35,908 nt of DNA from Fusobacteriaceae bacterium (GTDB lineage Bacteria; Fusobacteriota; Fusobacteriia; Fusobacteriales; Fusobacteriaceae): NCBI GenBank assembly GCA_016938425.1, contig JAFGUR010000236.1:1-35908 (forward strand), written 5' to 3'. Below are positions 24,411 through 32,996 of this stretch, piece after piece (within the stretch, counting starts at the first letter, position 1; each line of letters starts with the position of its first letter). The position numbers and the translations under genes are program-made. The notes below the pieces were generated by a model. That model was given only the letters and a program-made list of their open reading frames with translations. It ran no database searches and had not been told where the DNA came from.

Positions 24411-24560
24411 CTTATTATTAATCTTTATCCAAAGGATTATGAAACAGCAGGGTATTATTTAGAATCAGCGAAAGAATTTGAAGATAAAAATTTACTAGAA
24501 GATATTAATAGCAAATCAAAGTTATCAAAAGAAGAGCTGAGTCTGTATTTTTGTGTAAAT
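24411..24560 (+). pseudogene. 3' fragment of an unknown gene cut by the LysE and IS256 junctions
   Basis: In one plus frame the bases directly after lysE read as a natural hydrophilic helical protein (NLYPKDYETAGYYLESAKEF, later INSKSKLSKEELSLYF) with no start codon or SD. The frame has stops a few codons upstream inside lysE and becomes implausible once the IS256-like sequence begins. It looks like a TPR-like or helical C-terminal piece left behind by rearrangement; the parent is unknown. Confidence 0.5.
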
Positions 24561-24567
24561 AGAAATT

Positions 24568-25134
24568 TTTCTAAGTTGGTTTTTTGTTTTTCTATTTTAA
24601 CTATAGTTAAAATCTATCTTCATAATGAATATGTAGTTGACCTAGAATTAAGACCCAATCTTTTACAGGAATTGTCCATTTCTTGGGCACTCCTAATGTT
24701 GCTAAATACAGTATTTTCATTAGACTTTCGTCTGTTGGAAATACTGTTTTTGTTTTATTTATTTTTCTTAACTGCATATGTAAACTTTCTATTATGTTTG
24801 TTGTATACATTATTTTTCTTATCTCTGGAGTACATTTAAAGAATGTGCTTAATTTACTCCAATTATTCTTTTAACTACTTAATGTATAAATGGTTTCTCT
24901 ATTTTTCTACTATTAGTTTCTTTAGAAACTTTACTACCTTTTTCAAAACTAAGATGATTATTCATTTCATTTTCAAACATAACTTTAATAAACTGATACA
25001 TTTGTTTAAAAACGTTATTAAGGTTATTAACAGTTTGAATACTATCATTTCTAATAAAATTAAAAAGTGATTTATTATTTTTTTCATAAAAAAATCCTCC
25101 CTAAATTGATAATTTACTTTACCAACTTTAGAAA
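24568..25134. mobile_element. Collapsed IS256-family insertion sequence
   Basis: Ends TTTCTAAGTTGGT (24568-24580) and, inverted, TTTCTAAAGTTGGT (25121-25134) form a terminal inverted repeat with one indel. Inside lies a transposase reduced to its two ends. At roughly 570 bases it is less than half a usual IS256 element and cannot be autonomous. It separates the accessory module from cstA. Confidence 0.7.
24607..25087 (-). pseudogene. IS256-family transposase remnant with frameshift and internal deletion
   Basis: The minus-strand start at 25087 follows GGAGGA. After ATG there is a run of seven As; the family-like frame (KSLFNFIRNDSIQTVN, then VFKQMYQFIKVMFENEMN) needs eight, so a one-base loss is likely. 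This frame ends at a stop near 24885. The sequence resumes in another frame with NNWSKLSTFFKCTPEIRK and MYTTNIIESLHMQLRKINKT, PTDESLMKILYLA, KKWTIPVKDW, the C-terminus of Mutator/IS256 transposases, to a stop at 24607. The central catalytic region (two of three acidic residues) is missing. Confidence 0.85.
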
Positions 25135-25202
25135 GGATTATCCTTTTTATTTTTTAAATACAAAAAATTTGTGAAAGAATTTAAACTTCATTAAAGGAGA
25201 AA

Positions 25203-26603
25203 TTAAATTTTTCCTGCAACTTCTATCTTCTTACTTTTGGCAGTTATAAATCTAGCTAATGCAATTAATGCTACTAAAATACCTATAGGATAGGCTATTG
25301 TTTGTGACATTTGGAACCCTTCTTTAGCAACTAGTATATATGTTGTAACAACTGCTGTCATAAATATTGCTGGAATTGTCGCTATCCAATGATTTTTGTC
25401 TGAATTTTTAAGGAATACTGCTCCTGCCCATAAAGCTATTGTGGCTAAAGTTTGGTTTGACCATGCAAAGTATCTCCAAATTATAGCAAAATCTATAAAA
25501 CACAATGCTAATCCTATTGCAAATAAAGGAATTGCTATAAAAAATCTATTTTTTATAGGTTCTTGTTTTATTCTAGTCGCATCTGCAATAGCAAGTCTAG
25601 CACTTCTAAATGCTGTGTCACCAGAAGTTATAGGGGCAGCAACTACTCCAAGTAGAGCTAATATACCTCCTACTTTTCCAAGTAATGAATTTGAAATTGT
25701 ATTTACAACTACAGCTGCAGAACCTGCTTCTGCAAGTTCTTTTGTTCCTCCAAAAAAAGTCATTGCTGCTGCTGCCCATATAAGAGCTACTATTCCTTCT
25801 GCTATCATTGAACCATAAAATACTCTTTTCCCTTCTTTTTCTGTTTTCAAGCATCTAGCCATCATTGGAGATTGAGTTGCATGAAATCCTGATATTGCTC
25901 CACATGCTATAGTTATGAATAAAAATGGATATGGAGAAATTCTACTAGGATGTAAATTTTGTAATGTAAGTTCAGGTATTTTGTACCCTTTTAAAATTAG
26001 CCCACCAGCAATTCCTGCTCCCATTACTATTAATGACAATCCAAATAAAGGATATATTTTAGCAATCAATTTATCAATTGGAAGAACTGTTGCTAGCATA
26101 TAATATATGATGATAATACCAAGCCATACTAATTTATTTATTCCTGTTATTGATGATAGTATTGCAGCAGGTCCGTTTACAAATACTACTCCTACTAGTA
26201 TTAATAAAACAACCGAAAATACTCTCATTATATTTTTAGCACTAGTCCCAAGATATTCTCCTACTATTTCAGCTATTGTAGCACCATCATGTCTTACAGA
26301 AAGCATTCCTGAAATATAGTCGTGAACAGCTCCTGCAAATATACACCCCAAAACTATCCACAAAAATGCTATAGGACCCCAAAGAGCTCCTGCAACTGCA
26401 CCAAATATTGGTCCAAGGCCTGCAATGTTAAGAAATTGTATTAAAAAAGCTCTTTTCCAGTCAATTTCAACATAGTCTACTCCATCAGCTAGTCTTTTAG
26501 CTGGAGTTTCTTTTTCACCTATGCCAAAGATTTTTTCAACATATTTTCCATAAAAAACATATCCTAATATAAGTGCAAATAAACAGATGAAAAAAGTAAT
26601 CAT
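25203..26603 (-). CDS. cstA: CstA/BtsT-family transporter (pyruvate or peptide uptake)
   Basis: Polytopic inner-membrane protein, 466 residues, of the short CstA branch. Recognisable blocks are LNIAGLGPIFGAVAGALWGPIAFLWIV, GCIFAGAVHDYISGMLSVRHDGATI, GFHATQSPMMARC, APITSGDTAFRSARLAIADA and FAWSNQTLATIALWAG. E. coli CstA and BtsT take up pyruvate and have been linked to peptides. The lytS-lytR pair lies just upstream on the same strand, separated by a terminator and a 234-base gap, matching the sensor-regulator-transporter pattern of BtsSR-BtsT. The start follows GGAGG. In the upstream gap the minus strand has AAGTT twice ten bases apart (near 26715-26730), a possible but weak LytTR-type site. 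Confidence 0.93.
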   Translation of the reverse strand: MITFFICLFALILGYVFYGKYVEKIFGIGEKETPAKRLADGVDYVEIDWKRAFLIQFLNIAGLGPIFGAVAGALWGPIAFLWIVLGCIFAGAVHDYISGMLSVRHDGATIAEIVGEYLGTSAKNIMRVFSVVLLILVGVVFVNGPAAILSSITGINKLVWLGIIIIYYMLATVLPIDKLIAKIYPLFGLSLIVMGAGIAGGLILKGYKIPELTLQNLHPSRISPYPFLFITIACGAISGFHATQSPMMARCLKTEKEGKRVFYGSMIAEGIVALIWAAAAMTFFGGTKELAEAGSAAVVVNTISNSLLGKVGGILALLGVVAAPITSGDTAFRSARLAIADATRIKQEPIKNRFFIAIPLFAIGLALCFIDFAIIWRYFAWSNQTLATIALWAGAVFLKNSDKNHWIATIPAIFMTAVVTTYILVAKEGFQMSQTIAYPIGILVALIALARFITAKSKKIEVAGKI

Positions 26604-26816
26604 TTTTATACCTCCATTTTTTATTTTATAATACTGTTTTTATTAGACACTTTTATATTACTTCCAAATAGTTTATTGTGTAATTTTTTATGTATAAAAA
26701 GTTCTTTTTACAACTTGAAATAACTTTTTTAATACATTAAATTCAGTAAAATTTAATTTTGATACAACAAAAAGGAGACAGTATTTATTTTTAATATAAT
26801 TTTCTTAATATTAAAA

Positions 26817-26839
26817 AAAGCAGATTCCTCATCTGCTTT
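26817..26839 (-). terminator. Terminator of lytS-lytR
   Basis: AAAGCAGAT, 5-base loop, ATCTGCTTT, then a run of seven Ts on the minus strand. The stem overlaps the last stop codon of lytR. Confidence 0.92.
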
Positions 26840-27560
26840 ATATTTTCATTATTTTTTTAAATTCTTTTATGTTATTTCTACTGACTGGTATTGATAAATC
26901 AATATTTTTTAATTTAAGATTATATGTATTATTAAACCAAGGAATTATTTCTTCGATTTTCTCTAGATTTACTATATAAGACCTATGGGTTCTGTAGAAT
27001 TTACTTTCAGGCAATGTTTTTTCTATATCAGATATTTTATTTTTGGAAATATATATTCCTTTTTTGGTATAAACTTTTGTCTCCCGTTCACAGGCTTCTA
27101 AACATAAAATATCTTCTAAGGAAATAACATACATTTTTTCTCTCTGATATAAAACTATGCTGTTACAATATATAGATTTATTCTGTTGACTATCTTTTTG
27201 AAGGACTTTACTTTCTACTTCTTTCAAACTTTTTATTATACGTTCTTCTGAATAGGGTTTTAAAATATAATCAAATGCTTTTACTTCAAATGCTTTTACT
27301 GCAAAATCAGCATATGCAGTTATAAAAATTATTATAAAATCTTTATTTAATTTACTAATTATCTCAGCTAGAGTAATTCCGTTAATATTAGGCATATTTA
27401 TATCCAAAAATACTATATTGATGTCATTTTCCTGTAAATATTTTAATGCCTCTATAGAATTATCAAATTCTTTTTCTATATTTATTTTGCTGTGTTCATT
27501 TACAAAATACTTTAATTCTTCTCTTGAAGGAAATTCATCATCTACAATTATACAGTTCAC
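26838..27560 (-). CDS. lytR: LytTR-family response regulator
   Basis: Two-component response regulator of 240 residues. Receiver domain 1-120 with the acidic pair D7/D8, phospho-acceptor D53 in IVFLDINMPNINGI, the Thr/Lys switch residues in IFITAYADFAVKAF and DYILKP. A LytTR DNA-binding domain covers about 140-240 (EDILCLEACERETKVYTKKG, then FYRTHRSYIVNLEKIEEI and SIPVSRNNIKEFKKIM). The start is GTG at 27560. It lies 26 bases after lytS and is the likely partner of that kinase; the likely target is the neighbouring cstA. Confidence 0.94.
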   Translation of the reverse strand: MNCIIVDDEFPSREELKYFVNEHSKINIEKEFDNSIEALKYLQENDINIVFLDINMPNINGITLAEIISKLNKDFIIIFITAYADFAVKAFEVKAFDYILKPYSEERIIKSLKEVESKVLQKDSQQNKSIYCNSIVLYQREKMYVISLEDILCLEACERETKVYTKKGIYISKNKISDIEKTLPESKFYRTHRSYIVNLEKIEEIIPWFNNTYNLKLKNIDLSIPVSRNNIKEFKKIMKI

Positions 27561-27586
27561 AATAATTATCCTTTCTATTACCCAAT

Positions 27587-29266
27587 TTAATCATTAATAA
27601 TAAAACTCATTTTTGTTCCTGGATTCAAATTTTCAATTTTGATTCCTTTATTATATATTAACTCAAGTCTATGATGTACATTTAATAAACCGATTTTGTC
27701 TCCTTCTATTGTATGATTATATATTTTTTCAATTATTTTTTCATCAATTCCAGAGCCATTATCTTCTACAGAAATTTTAATTCCCTCATCGCATTTTTTT
27801 ACTTCTATAACGACTGTATTTCCAGTTGTAGATTCCAAAATACCATGTTTTATTGCATTTTCTACAAGCGGTTGTATAGTAAGAGAAGGCAATTCTATAC
27901 TGTTTATATTTTCATCGATAGCATATTCAACAATAAGTTTGTTTCCAAATCTTGCTAGTTCTATATTAACATATGCCCTAACTTGTTCTAATTCTTTCTC
28001 CAATTTAACAAATTTATCTCCATTTTCAAGATTATGTCTTAAGTATGTGGATAAGTCAATTATAATCTCTCTGGCTTTTATAGGGTCAATTCTTACAAAA
28101 GATGTTATGGTATGCAGTACGTTAAAAAGAAAATGAGGATTTATCTGTGCTTGTAAAGCTCTTATTTCAGCTTTATCAGCCATTTCTTTTATTTTTTCTA
28201 TTTTGCTTATTTCCATTTGTGTTGATATTAATGTTGAAAGTCCTTCTGCCAAATACTTATTTCTTTCTGTAAGCTGTTTTTCAGTAGAAAAATATATTTT
28301 CAATGTTCCTATTACATCATCAGCTTCTTTCAATGGAGCAATAATTGCTGATTTTATTTTTTTTACATATTTTTCGGTAGAGCAAACAAAATTAATAATA
28401 TCATCTTTCTTATCGCATATCATTAATTCCCCGCTTTTTAATACATATTTTGTTGCTTCACTAAGAATTTTATTATGTGTAAGCTCTAAATCTTTTTCTT
28501 TTGTATAGTAACCTGTTATGTTTTCTTTATCTGTAATTACTACAAGATCAGCACCTAATGAATCTGAAATGATTTTACATACCTCTTTTAAAGAATCTGT
28601 ATTTATTTCTCGAAAATATGGAAGAGTTTTATTTGCTATTTCCATAGCAAGTTTTGATTGAATTCCTGCAAGTTTTTCTTTTTCATTTCTTATATTTTCA
28701 GTTATTAGAATTACTATTGAGATACCTATGGCGTTAGTGAAAACCATTGGGACATAAATATTTTTTACAATGTCTGTGGCCACATAAAAAGGTTTTGACA
28801 TAATAAGAATAAGTAACATACTTAGATTTTCTATGATTATTCCACCAATAAATCCATAAATATAACGATTTTTTATATTTGATTTTCTGTATAGGAATCC
28901 AGCAATTAGGCCTCCTAAAATAGTTGATATGGCACAAGGAATAGAAGTTACTCCATCTGTATCAATAAGAAATCGGTGTACTCCTGCAAGTAGACCTGAA
29001 ACAAGTCCTACAATAGGACCTCCTAAAATTCCTGCAACAGTTACACCAATGTTTCTTGTGTTAGCAATGGCACCATTATAATCTACTCCTACATATGTTC
29101 CTAATATTGCAATAGATGAAAATATAAATGATAGAACCATTTTGTCATTAAAATTAAATGCCTCTTTTTGCATAATTTTTTGGAAACCTTTTAGTTTTGA
29201 AAGTATAAAAGCAATTGCAATTACATAACCCATATTATTTAATAAATGGCTTGCCAGTATCATCAT
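27587..29266 (-). CDS. lytS: LytS-type sensor histidine kinase
   Basis: Membrane sensor kinase of 559 residues. N-terminal 5TM-Lyt domain with several helices (GVTVAGILGGPIVGLVSGLLAGVHRF, IPCAISTILGGLIAGFLYR), a GAF domain at about 220-350, then a His-kinase domain with ALQAQINPHFLFNVLHTI (H near 378) and the HATPase N-box NAIKHGIL, the DNGSGID G-box and IGLLNVHHRL. This matches E. coli BtsS/YpdA and Bacillus LytS, where the membrane part senses pyruvate or a related cue. AAGGAG precedes two adjacent ATGs. Confidence 0.95.
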   Translation of the reverse strand: MMILASHLLNNMGYVIAIAFILSKLKGFQKIMQKEAFNFNDKMVLSFIFSSIAILGTYVGVDYNGAIANTRNIGVTVAGILGGPIVGLVSGLLAGVHRFLIDTDGVTSIPCAISTILGGLIAGFLYRKSNIKNRYIYGFIGGIIIENLSMLLILIMSKPFYVATDIVKNIYVPMVFTNAIGISIVILITENIRNEKEKLAGIQSKLAMEIANKTLPYFREINTDSLKEVCKIISDSLGADLVVITDKENITGYYTKEKDLELTHNKILSEATKYVLKSGELMICDKKDDIINFVCSTEKYVKKIKSAIIAPLKEADDVIGTLKIYFSTEKQLTERNKYLAEGLSTLISTQMEISKIEKIKEMADKAEIRALQAQINPHFLFNVLHTITSFVRIDPIKAREIIIDLSTYLRHNLENGDKFVKLEKELEQVRAYVNIELARFGNKLIVEYAIDENINSIELPSLTIQPLVENAIKHGILESTTGNTVVIEVKKCDEGIKISVEDNGSGIDEKIIEKIYNHTIEGDKIGLLNVHHRLELIYNKGIKIENLNPGTKMSFIIND

Positions 29267-29294
29267 AATAAAATTACTCCTTTTATTAAGTATT

Positions 29295-29322
29295 AATATA
29301 TTAACTTAACCATAAATATCAA
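29295..29322 (-). promoter_or_regulatory. Probable promoter of lytS-lytR
   Basis: Minus-strand TTGATA (29317-29322), 16-base spacer, TATATT (29295-29300), 28 bases before the start codons. An alternative TTGATT with 17-base spacing overlaps it. Confidence 0.5.
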
Positions 29323-29349
29323 ATCAATTCAAGTAATTTTTTAAAAATT

Positions 29350-30285
29350 CTATTCTTTCACAAAGCTATTTAAAACCATTCCTAAAACAACTAAAATAAG
29401 TCCAATATAACCAACTAAATTTGGCATTTTACCATTAAATAGGATAACAGTTCCTAAAAGGCTGAAAATTACTTCACCAGCTTGAGTAGATTCAACTATG
29501 GCAAGGTATCTCATATTATTTTTTACAAGGTCAGTTGCTTTAAAAAATAAAATAGTCGCAACAACACCCGAAAAAATAGCAACAATTAAGGATTGGAATA
29601 TTTGCGAAGAGCTAGGGAAATCATTATTTGTAATATTTATTATACTTAAAATAATCCATAAAGGCATACTTGCAAGGGTCATTCCATAAACCCTTTGAAT
29701 TGTATTTAAAGAGTTTTTACAAAGTTCCATCATTTTTCTATTTCCAAGAGGATAGGCAAAAGCTGCAATTAAAACCCAAAGGATACCAATTAGAGATTTT
29801 TTTAAGTCCACACCTTTTAAATCGTTGATTTGCATTAAAACAATACCTAAAAGGATAATAGTAGATAATCCTAGTGTTTTGTGAGGGATTTTTTGTCTTA
29901 TTTTTATAATAGTTCCATTAACTATTTTTTCAGTATAAAAAAATGGAGAAAGCAAGACACCTGCAATAATAGTGATTTGCCAAGTACCTGCAACAACCCA
30001 TGATTCTCCTTCTTGACTTCCATAACAAAGTCCACCATAAAAAATACCAAATCCAACAAAACTCCAAAGTAACCATTGAACAAGATTATTTTTTATGTGA
30101 GAAATTACTTGTTTGTGTTCTTTTCTTCCAATAGTAATGAAAAATAAAATTGGTAGCATAAAAATATATCTGAGAGAAGCAGACCATGACCACAAGGAAC
30201 CTGATAAATTCATTTGCTTATTTAAAATAAAAGTAAATGCAAAAAACAAAGATGATAAAATTCCTAAAAATAAAGCTTTTTTCAT
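29350..30285 (-). CDS. DMT-superfamily permease (multidrug resistance EmrE-like family)
   Basis: About ten-helix inner-membrane transporter, 311 residues, of the drug/metabolite superfamily branch annotated as multidrug resistance efflux transporter. Two half-domains are seen: helices through GILSSLFFAFTFILNKQMN, LRYIFMLPILFFIT, VGFGIFYGGLCYGSQEGESW, and the second half with LIAAFAYPLGNRKMMELC, IFSGVVATILFFKATDLV and ESTQAGEVIFSLLGTVILF. The start is ATG 30285 after AGAAAGG; the 18 residues in frame upstream have no site. Substrate unknown. It diverges from cobU across a 128-base gap. Confidence 0.85.
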   Translation of the reverse strand: MKKALFLGILSSLFFAFTFILNKQMNLSGSLWSWSASLRYIFMLPILFFITIGRKEHKQVISHIKNNLVQWLLWSFVGFGIFYGGLCYGSQEGESWVVAGTWQITIIAGVLLSPFFYTEKIVNGTIIKIRQKIPHKTLGLSTIILLGIVLMQINDLKGVDLKKSLIGILWVLIAAFAYPLGNRKMMELCKNSLNTIQRVYGMTLASMPLWIILSIINITNNDFPSSSQIFQSLIVAIFSGVVATILFFKATDLVKNNMRYLAIVESTQAGEVIFSLLGTVILFNGKMPNLVGYIGLILVVLGMVLNSFVKE

Positions 30286-30368
30286 ATTATGTACCTTTCT
30301 GTATAAATAATTGTCTTGATATATTAACACAAAACACATAAATCTTGAAGCTGATTTTTAACCTTTTC

Positions 30369-30397
30369 TTGTTTATATATGATAAAAATGATAGAAT
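30369..30397 (+). promoter_or_regulatory. Promoter of the cob operon
   Basis: TTGTTT (30369-30374), 17-base spacer, TAGAAT (30392-30397). The expected transcript begins only about 10 bases before the GTG start, leaving no room for a cobalamin riboswitch. Confidence 0.6.
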
Positions 30398-30413
30398 AAA
30401 ATGAGGTGATAAT

Positions 30414-30971
30414 GTGGGAAAGATAATATATATTACTGGTGGAGCCAAAAGTGGAAAAAGTAAATTTGCTGAAAAAATGGTAGAAGAAATTGGAGAAAAA
30501 ATTAATTATATAGCTACTTTGACGTGCTTTGATGATGAAATGAAAGAAAAAGTAAAGATTCATAAAGATAGAAGAAATGAAAAGTATAAAACAATTGAAG
30601 CCTATAAGAATTTTGATTCTATATTTGAAAATATAGATGAAAAAGAAACAATTTTACTAGATTGCTTAACTAATATGGTAAGTAATTTAATTTTCGAGGA
30701 AAACATTGATTTTGATAAAAATTTAAAGATTAACAAAGAAAAATTAGATATTAAAATAAAAAAAGAGGTAGAAAATCTTATAAAAATTTTAAAAAAACAT
30801 AAGGGTATTTCAGTGATTGTATCAAATGAATTAGGAATGGGTATTGTTCCAGTTTACCCATTAGGTAGATATTTTAGAGATATTGCAGGAGAAATTAATC
30901 AATATGTTACTGAAAAATCTGATGAAGTGTATTTAACTGTTTCTGGAATACCAATGAAGATAAAAGGATAA
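30414..30971 (+). CDS. cobU: Adenosylcobinamide kinase / adenosylcobinamide-phosphate guanylyltransferase
   Basis: Phosphorylates adenosylcobinamide and transfers GMP to it, forming adenosylcobinamide-GDP. The 185 residues have the P-loop GGAKSGKSKFAE (9-20), the guanylylated-histidine block IHKDRR (H50), LLDCLTNMVSNLIFEE and the closing SNELGMGIVPVYPLGRYFRDIAGEINQYV. The start is GTG 30414 with GAGGTGAT three bases upstream. First gene of the cobalamin operon; two bases separate it from cobS. Confidence 0.96.
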   Translation: MGKIIYITGGAKSGKSKFAEKMVEEIGEKINYIATLTCFDDEMKEKVKIHKDRRNEKYKTIEAYKNFDSIFENIDEKETILLDCLTNMVSNLIFEENIDFDKNLKINKEKLDIKIKKEVENLIKILKKHKGISVIVSNELGMGIVPVYPLGRYFRDIAGEINQYVTEKSDEVYLTVSGIPMKIKG

Positions 30972-30973
30972 TT

Positions 30974-31693
30974 ATGAAAGAATTTATATTATTAATTCAA
31001 TTTTTTACAAGAATACCAATTAAGAGCAAAATAGATTATGATGAAGAAAAATATGGTAAATCTACATATTTATTACCATTAATTGGACTTATTATTGGTG
31101 GAATAGTATTTTTTGTATACGAGGGGTCTTCATATGCAAAAATACCCATGTATTTTATTGCTTTTATTTGTTTAGTCTCAAATATTATTTTAACAGGAGC
31201 TCTTCATTTAGATGGGGTAGCAGATACTTGTGATGGATTATTTTCTTATAGAACAAAGGAAAGAATGCTAGAAATAATGAAAGATTCCCATATTGGAGTA
31301 AATGGAGTAATATCCCTTGTTATTGTAATTTTAGGAAAAGGATTATTATACTTTTCCGTAGAAATTATTCCAATAGTTTTGTCAATTGTGGTAGGTAGGT
31401 TAGCAATAATAATGTCAGCCTCTTTTGGAGAATATGCTAGGGATAAAGGAATGGCAATAGCCATTATAAAATATAATAATTACAAGGGCTTTCTAAAAAG
31501 TTTATTAATAACCATTTTGATTTTTTTATGTTTTAAAAATTATTTAATAAATATAATACTAACTCTTATTTTTGCATATATTATACATATAAATATTGTA
31601 AGGAAAATAGATGGTATCACAGGTGATACTCTTGGATTTATTTGTGAAATATCAGAGATATTTTTTTTATTTACAGTTTTGGTAATATCTTAG
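30974..31693 (+). CDS. cobS: Adenosylcobinamide-GDP ribazoletransferase (cobalamin synthase)
   Basis: Membrane enzyme joining adenosylcobinamide-GDP with alpha-ribazole (phosphate) to give adenosylcobalamin (phosphate). The 239 residues show the N-terminal LLIQFFTRIPIK, the metal-binding signature GALHLDGVADTCDGLFSYR followed by RMLEIMKDSHIGVNG, and several hydrophobic helices in the C-terminal half. It ends four bases before the structured repeat copy 2, which separates it from cobT. Confidence 0.95.
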   Translation: MKEFILLIQFFTRIPIKSKIDYDEEKYGKSTYLLPLIGLIIGGIVFFVYEGSSYAKIPMYFIAFICLVSNIILTGALHLDGVADTCDGLFSYRTKERMLEIMKDSHIGVNGVISLVIVILGKGLLYFSVEIIPIVLSIVVGRLAIIMSASFGEYARDKGMAIAIIKYNNYKGFLKSLLITILIFLCFKNYLINIILTLIFAYIIHINIVRKIDGITGDTLGFICEISEIFFLFTVLVIS

Positions 31694-31696
31694 TAA

Positions 31697-31912
31697 CTAG
31701 TTGCAAAACTAAAAAAATATATGTACACAGTTAAAAATAATACAAATAAGATTTTTATTGATTTTAGAGGAGTGGCGAGGATACTTCCTTGCCGTGGATT
31801 CGGGTTCCACCCGACTCCCCTCTTTTTCCCCACCGAAGGTGGAGGGAATTAGATAAAAAACGTAGTTTTTTATGTAAGTAAAATAAAGGTGTTGGAGTTT
31901 TGCAACAAACTA
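31697..31912. repeat. Structured dispersed repeat, copy 2 (MITE-like)
   Basis: 216 bases homologous to 1671-1920. Here the terminal inverted repeat core is perfect (GTTGCAAAACT at both ends). Stems seen in copy 1 persist with different bases: AGAGGAGT with ACTCCCCTCT outside, GGCGAGGA with TCCTTGCC, CGGGT-TCC-ACCCG in place of GGGC-TTA-GCCC, CCCCACC-GAA-GGTGG, and ATAAAAAAC-GTA-GTTTTTTAT. On the minus strand the CCACC hairpin is closed by a C(TTCG)G tetraloop. The extra hairpin of copy 1 is absent. It fills almost the whole cobS-cobT gap; no coding frame. Confidence 0.85.
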
Positions 31913-31939
31913 TAATACCTTAGGAAAAGGGGGTATTTT

Positions 31940-32983
31940 GTGGAAGTTCTTGAGAAAATTAAGAATATTAAAGACATAAATTTTGAAAAACAAAATGAAT
32001 TTCAAAGTAAAATGAACAATATAATGAAACCAATAAAAAGTTTAGGAGTTTTAGAGAAAATTGGAGCACAGATAGCAGGGATAAAAGGTAATACAAAATA
32101 TAGGTTAAAAAATAGAAAACATTTTGTTTTTGCTAGTGATAATGGAGTAGAAAAAGAGGGAGTATCACCTTGCCCAAGGGAATATACAAGACTTGTTTCA
32201 GAATCCATGTTAGGAGGAACTGGAGCAATTAGATTGCTTTGTAATACTTATAATGTAGATTTTTCATTAGTAGATGTTGGAATAGATGGAGATATAAAAA
32301 AAGAGTATGAGAATTTAATTGTTAATAAAATTTCAAAGGGAACAGGGAATATCAGATATGAAAAAGCAATGGAGTTAGAAGCTGTTTATAAGGTTTTAGA
32401 TAGTTCTTTTAAAATAGTAGAAAACTCTAAAGATAAATATGATATTCTTTCATGTGGAGAGATGGGAATAGGAAATACATCAACTTCAGGAGCTTTGATT
32501 TATAAGGTCTTAGATGGAAATTTAGATAAAATAGTTGGAATAGGTTCTGGGCTTTCAAATAATAGACTGGAACATAAGAAAATAGTGATAAAAGAAGCAT
32601 GTGAAAGAGTTAAAAGTGAGAATATTTATGAAATTTTAAGTGAACTTGGTGGATATGATATTGTTGCAATGACAGGGTTCTATTTAGCATGTGCTTATTA
32701 TAGAATACCTGTGATTTTGGATGGTTATATTTCTTTAGCTTCAGCCTTAGTTGCATATAAGATTAATCCATTAGTTAAAAATTATATGATTCCATCTCAC
32801 AAAACAATGGAAGATGGAGCAAATTTAGTATATGAGTATTTAAATTTGATACCTTTTTTAAATATGGAAATGTGTTTAGGCGAAGGAACAGGAGCTGTTA
32901 TAGTTTATCCAATATTGGATAGTATTCAAAACATTTATGAAAATATGTTAACAAAAGAAGAAATTTATAAAAAGTATTTTTAG
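31940..32983 (+). CDS. cobT: Nicotinate-nucleotide--dimethylbenzimidazole phosphoribosyltransferase
   Basis: Activates the lower-ligand base by making alpha-ribazole phosphate from nicotinate mononucleotide and a benzimidazole-type base. The 347 residues are full length, with the N-terminal IMKPIKSLGVLEKIGAQIAGI, FASDNGVEKEGVSPCPREYT, the GEMGIGNTSTSG block and the C-terminal CLGEGTGAVIVYPIL, which contains the catalytic Glu of the family. GTG start at 31940 after AAAAGGGGG, 27 bases past the structured repeat. Confidence 0.96.
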   Translation: MEVLEKIKNIKDINFEKQNEFQSKMNNIMKPIKSLGVLEKIGAQIAGIKGNTKYRLKNRKHFVFASDNGVEKEGVSPCPREYTRLVSESMLGGTGAIRLLCNTYNVDFSLVDVGIDGDIKKEYENLIVNKISKGTGNIRYEKAMELEAVYKVLDSSFKIVENSKDKYDILSCGEMGIGNTSTSGALIYKVLDGNLDKIVGIGSGLSNNRLEHKKIVIKEACERVKSENIYEILSELGGYDIVAMTGFYLACAYYRIPVILDGYISLASALVAYKINPLVKNYMIPSHKTMEDGANLVYEYLNLIPFLNMEMCLGEGTGAVIVYPILDSIQNIYENMLTKEEIYKKYF

Positions 32984-32996
32984 AGAGGTAAAGTTT

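Noticed and set aside
24576..24874. Hydrophobic plus-strand frames between lysE and cstA, resembling small membrane proteins
   Set aside because: They are the complement of the IS256 transposase remnant, whose minus-strand reading has clear family motifs.
25396..25818. 140-codon plus-strand frame inside cstA
   Set aside because: Mirror of transmembrane codons of cstA; no SD and low-complexity composition.
30340..30413. Cobalamin riboswitch ahead of cobU
   Set aside because: The space is too short and the conserved B12 box is not found.
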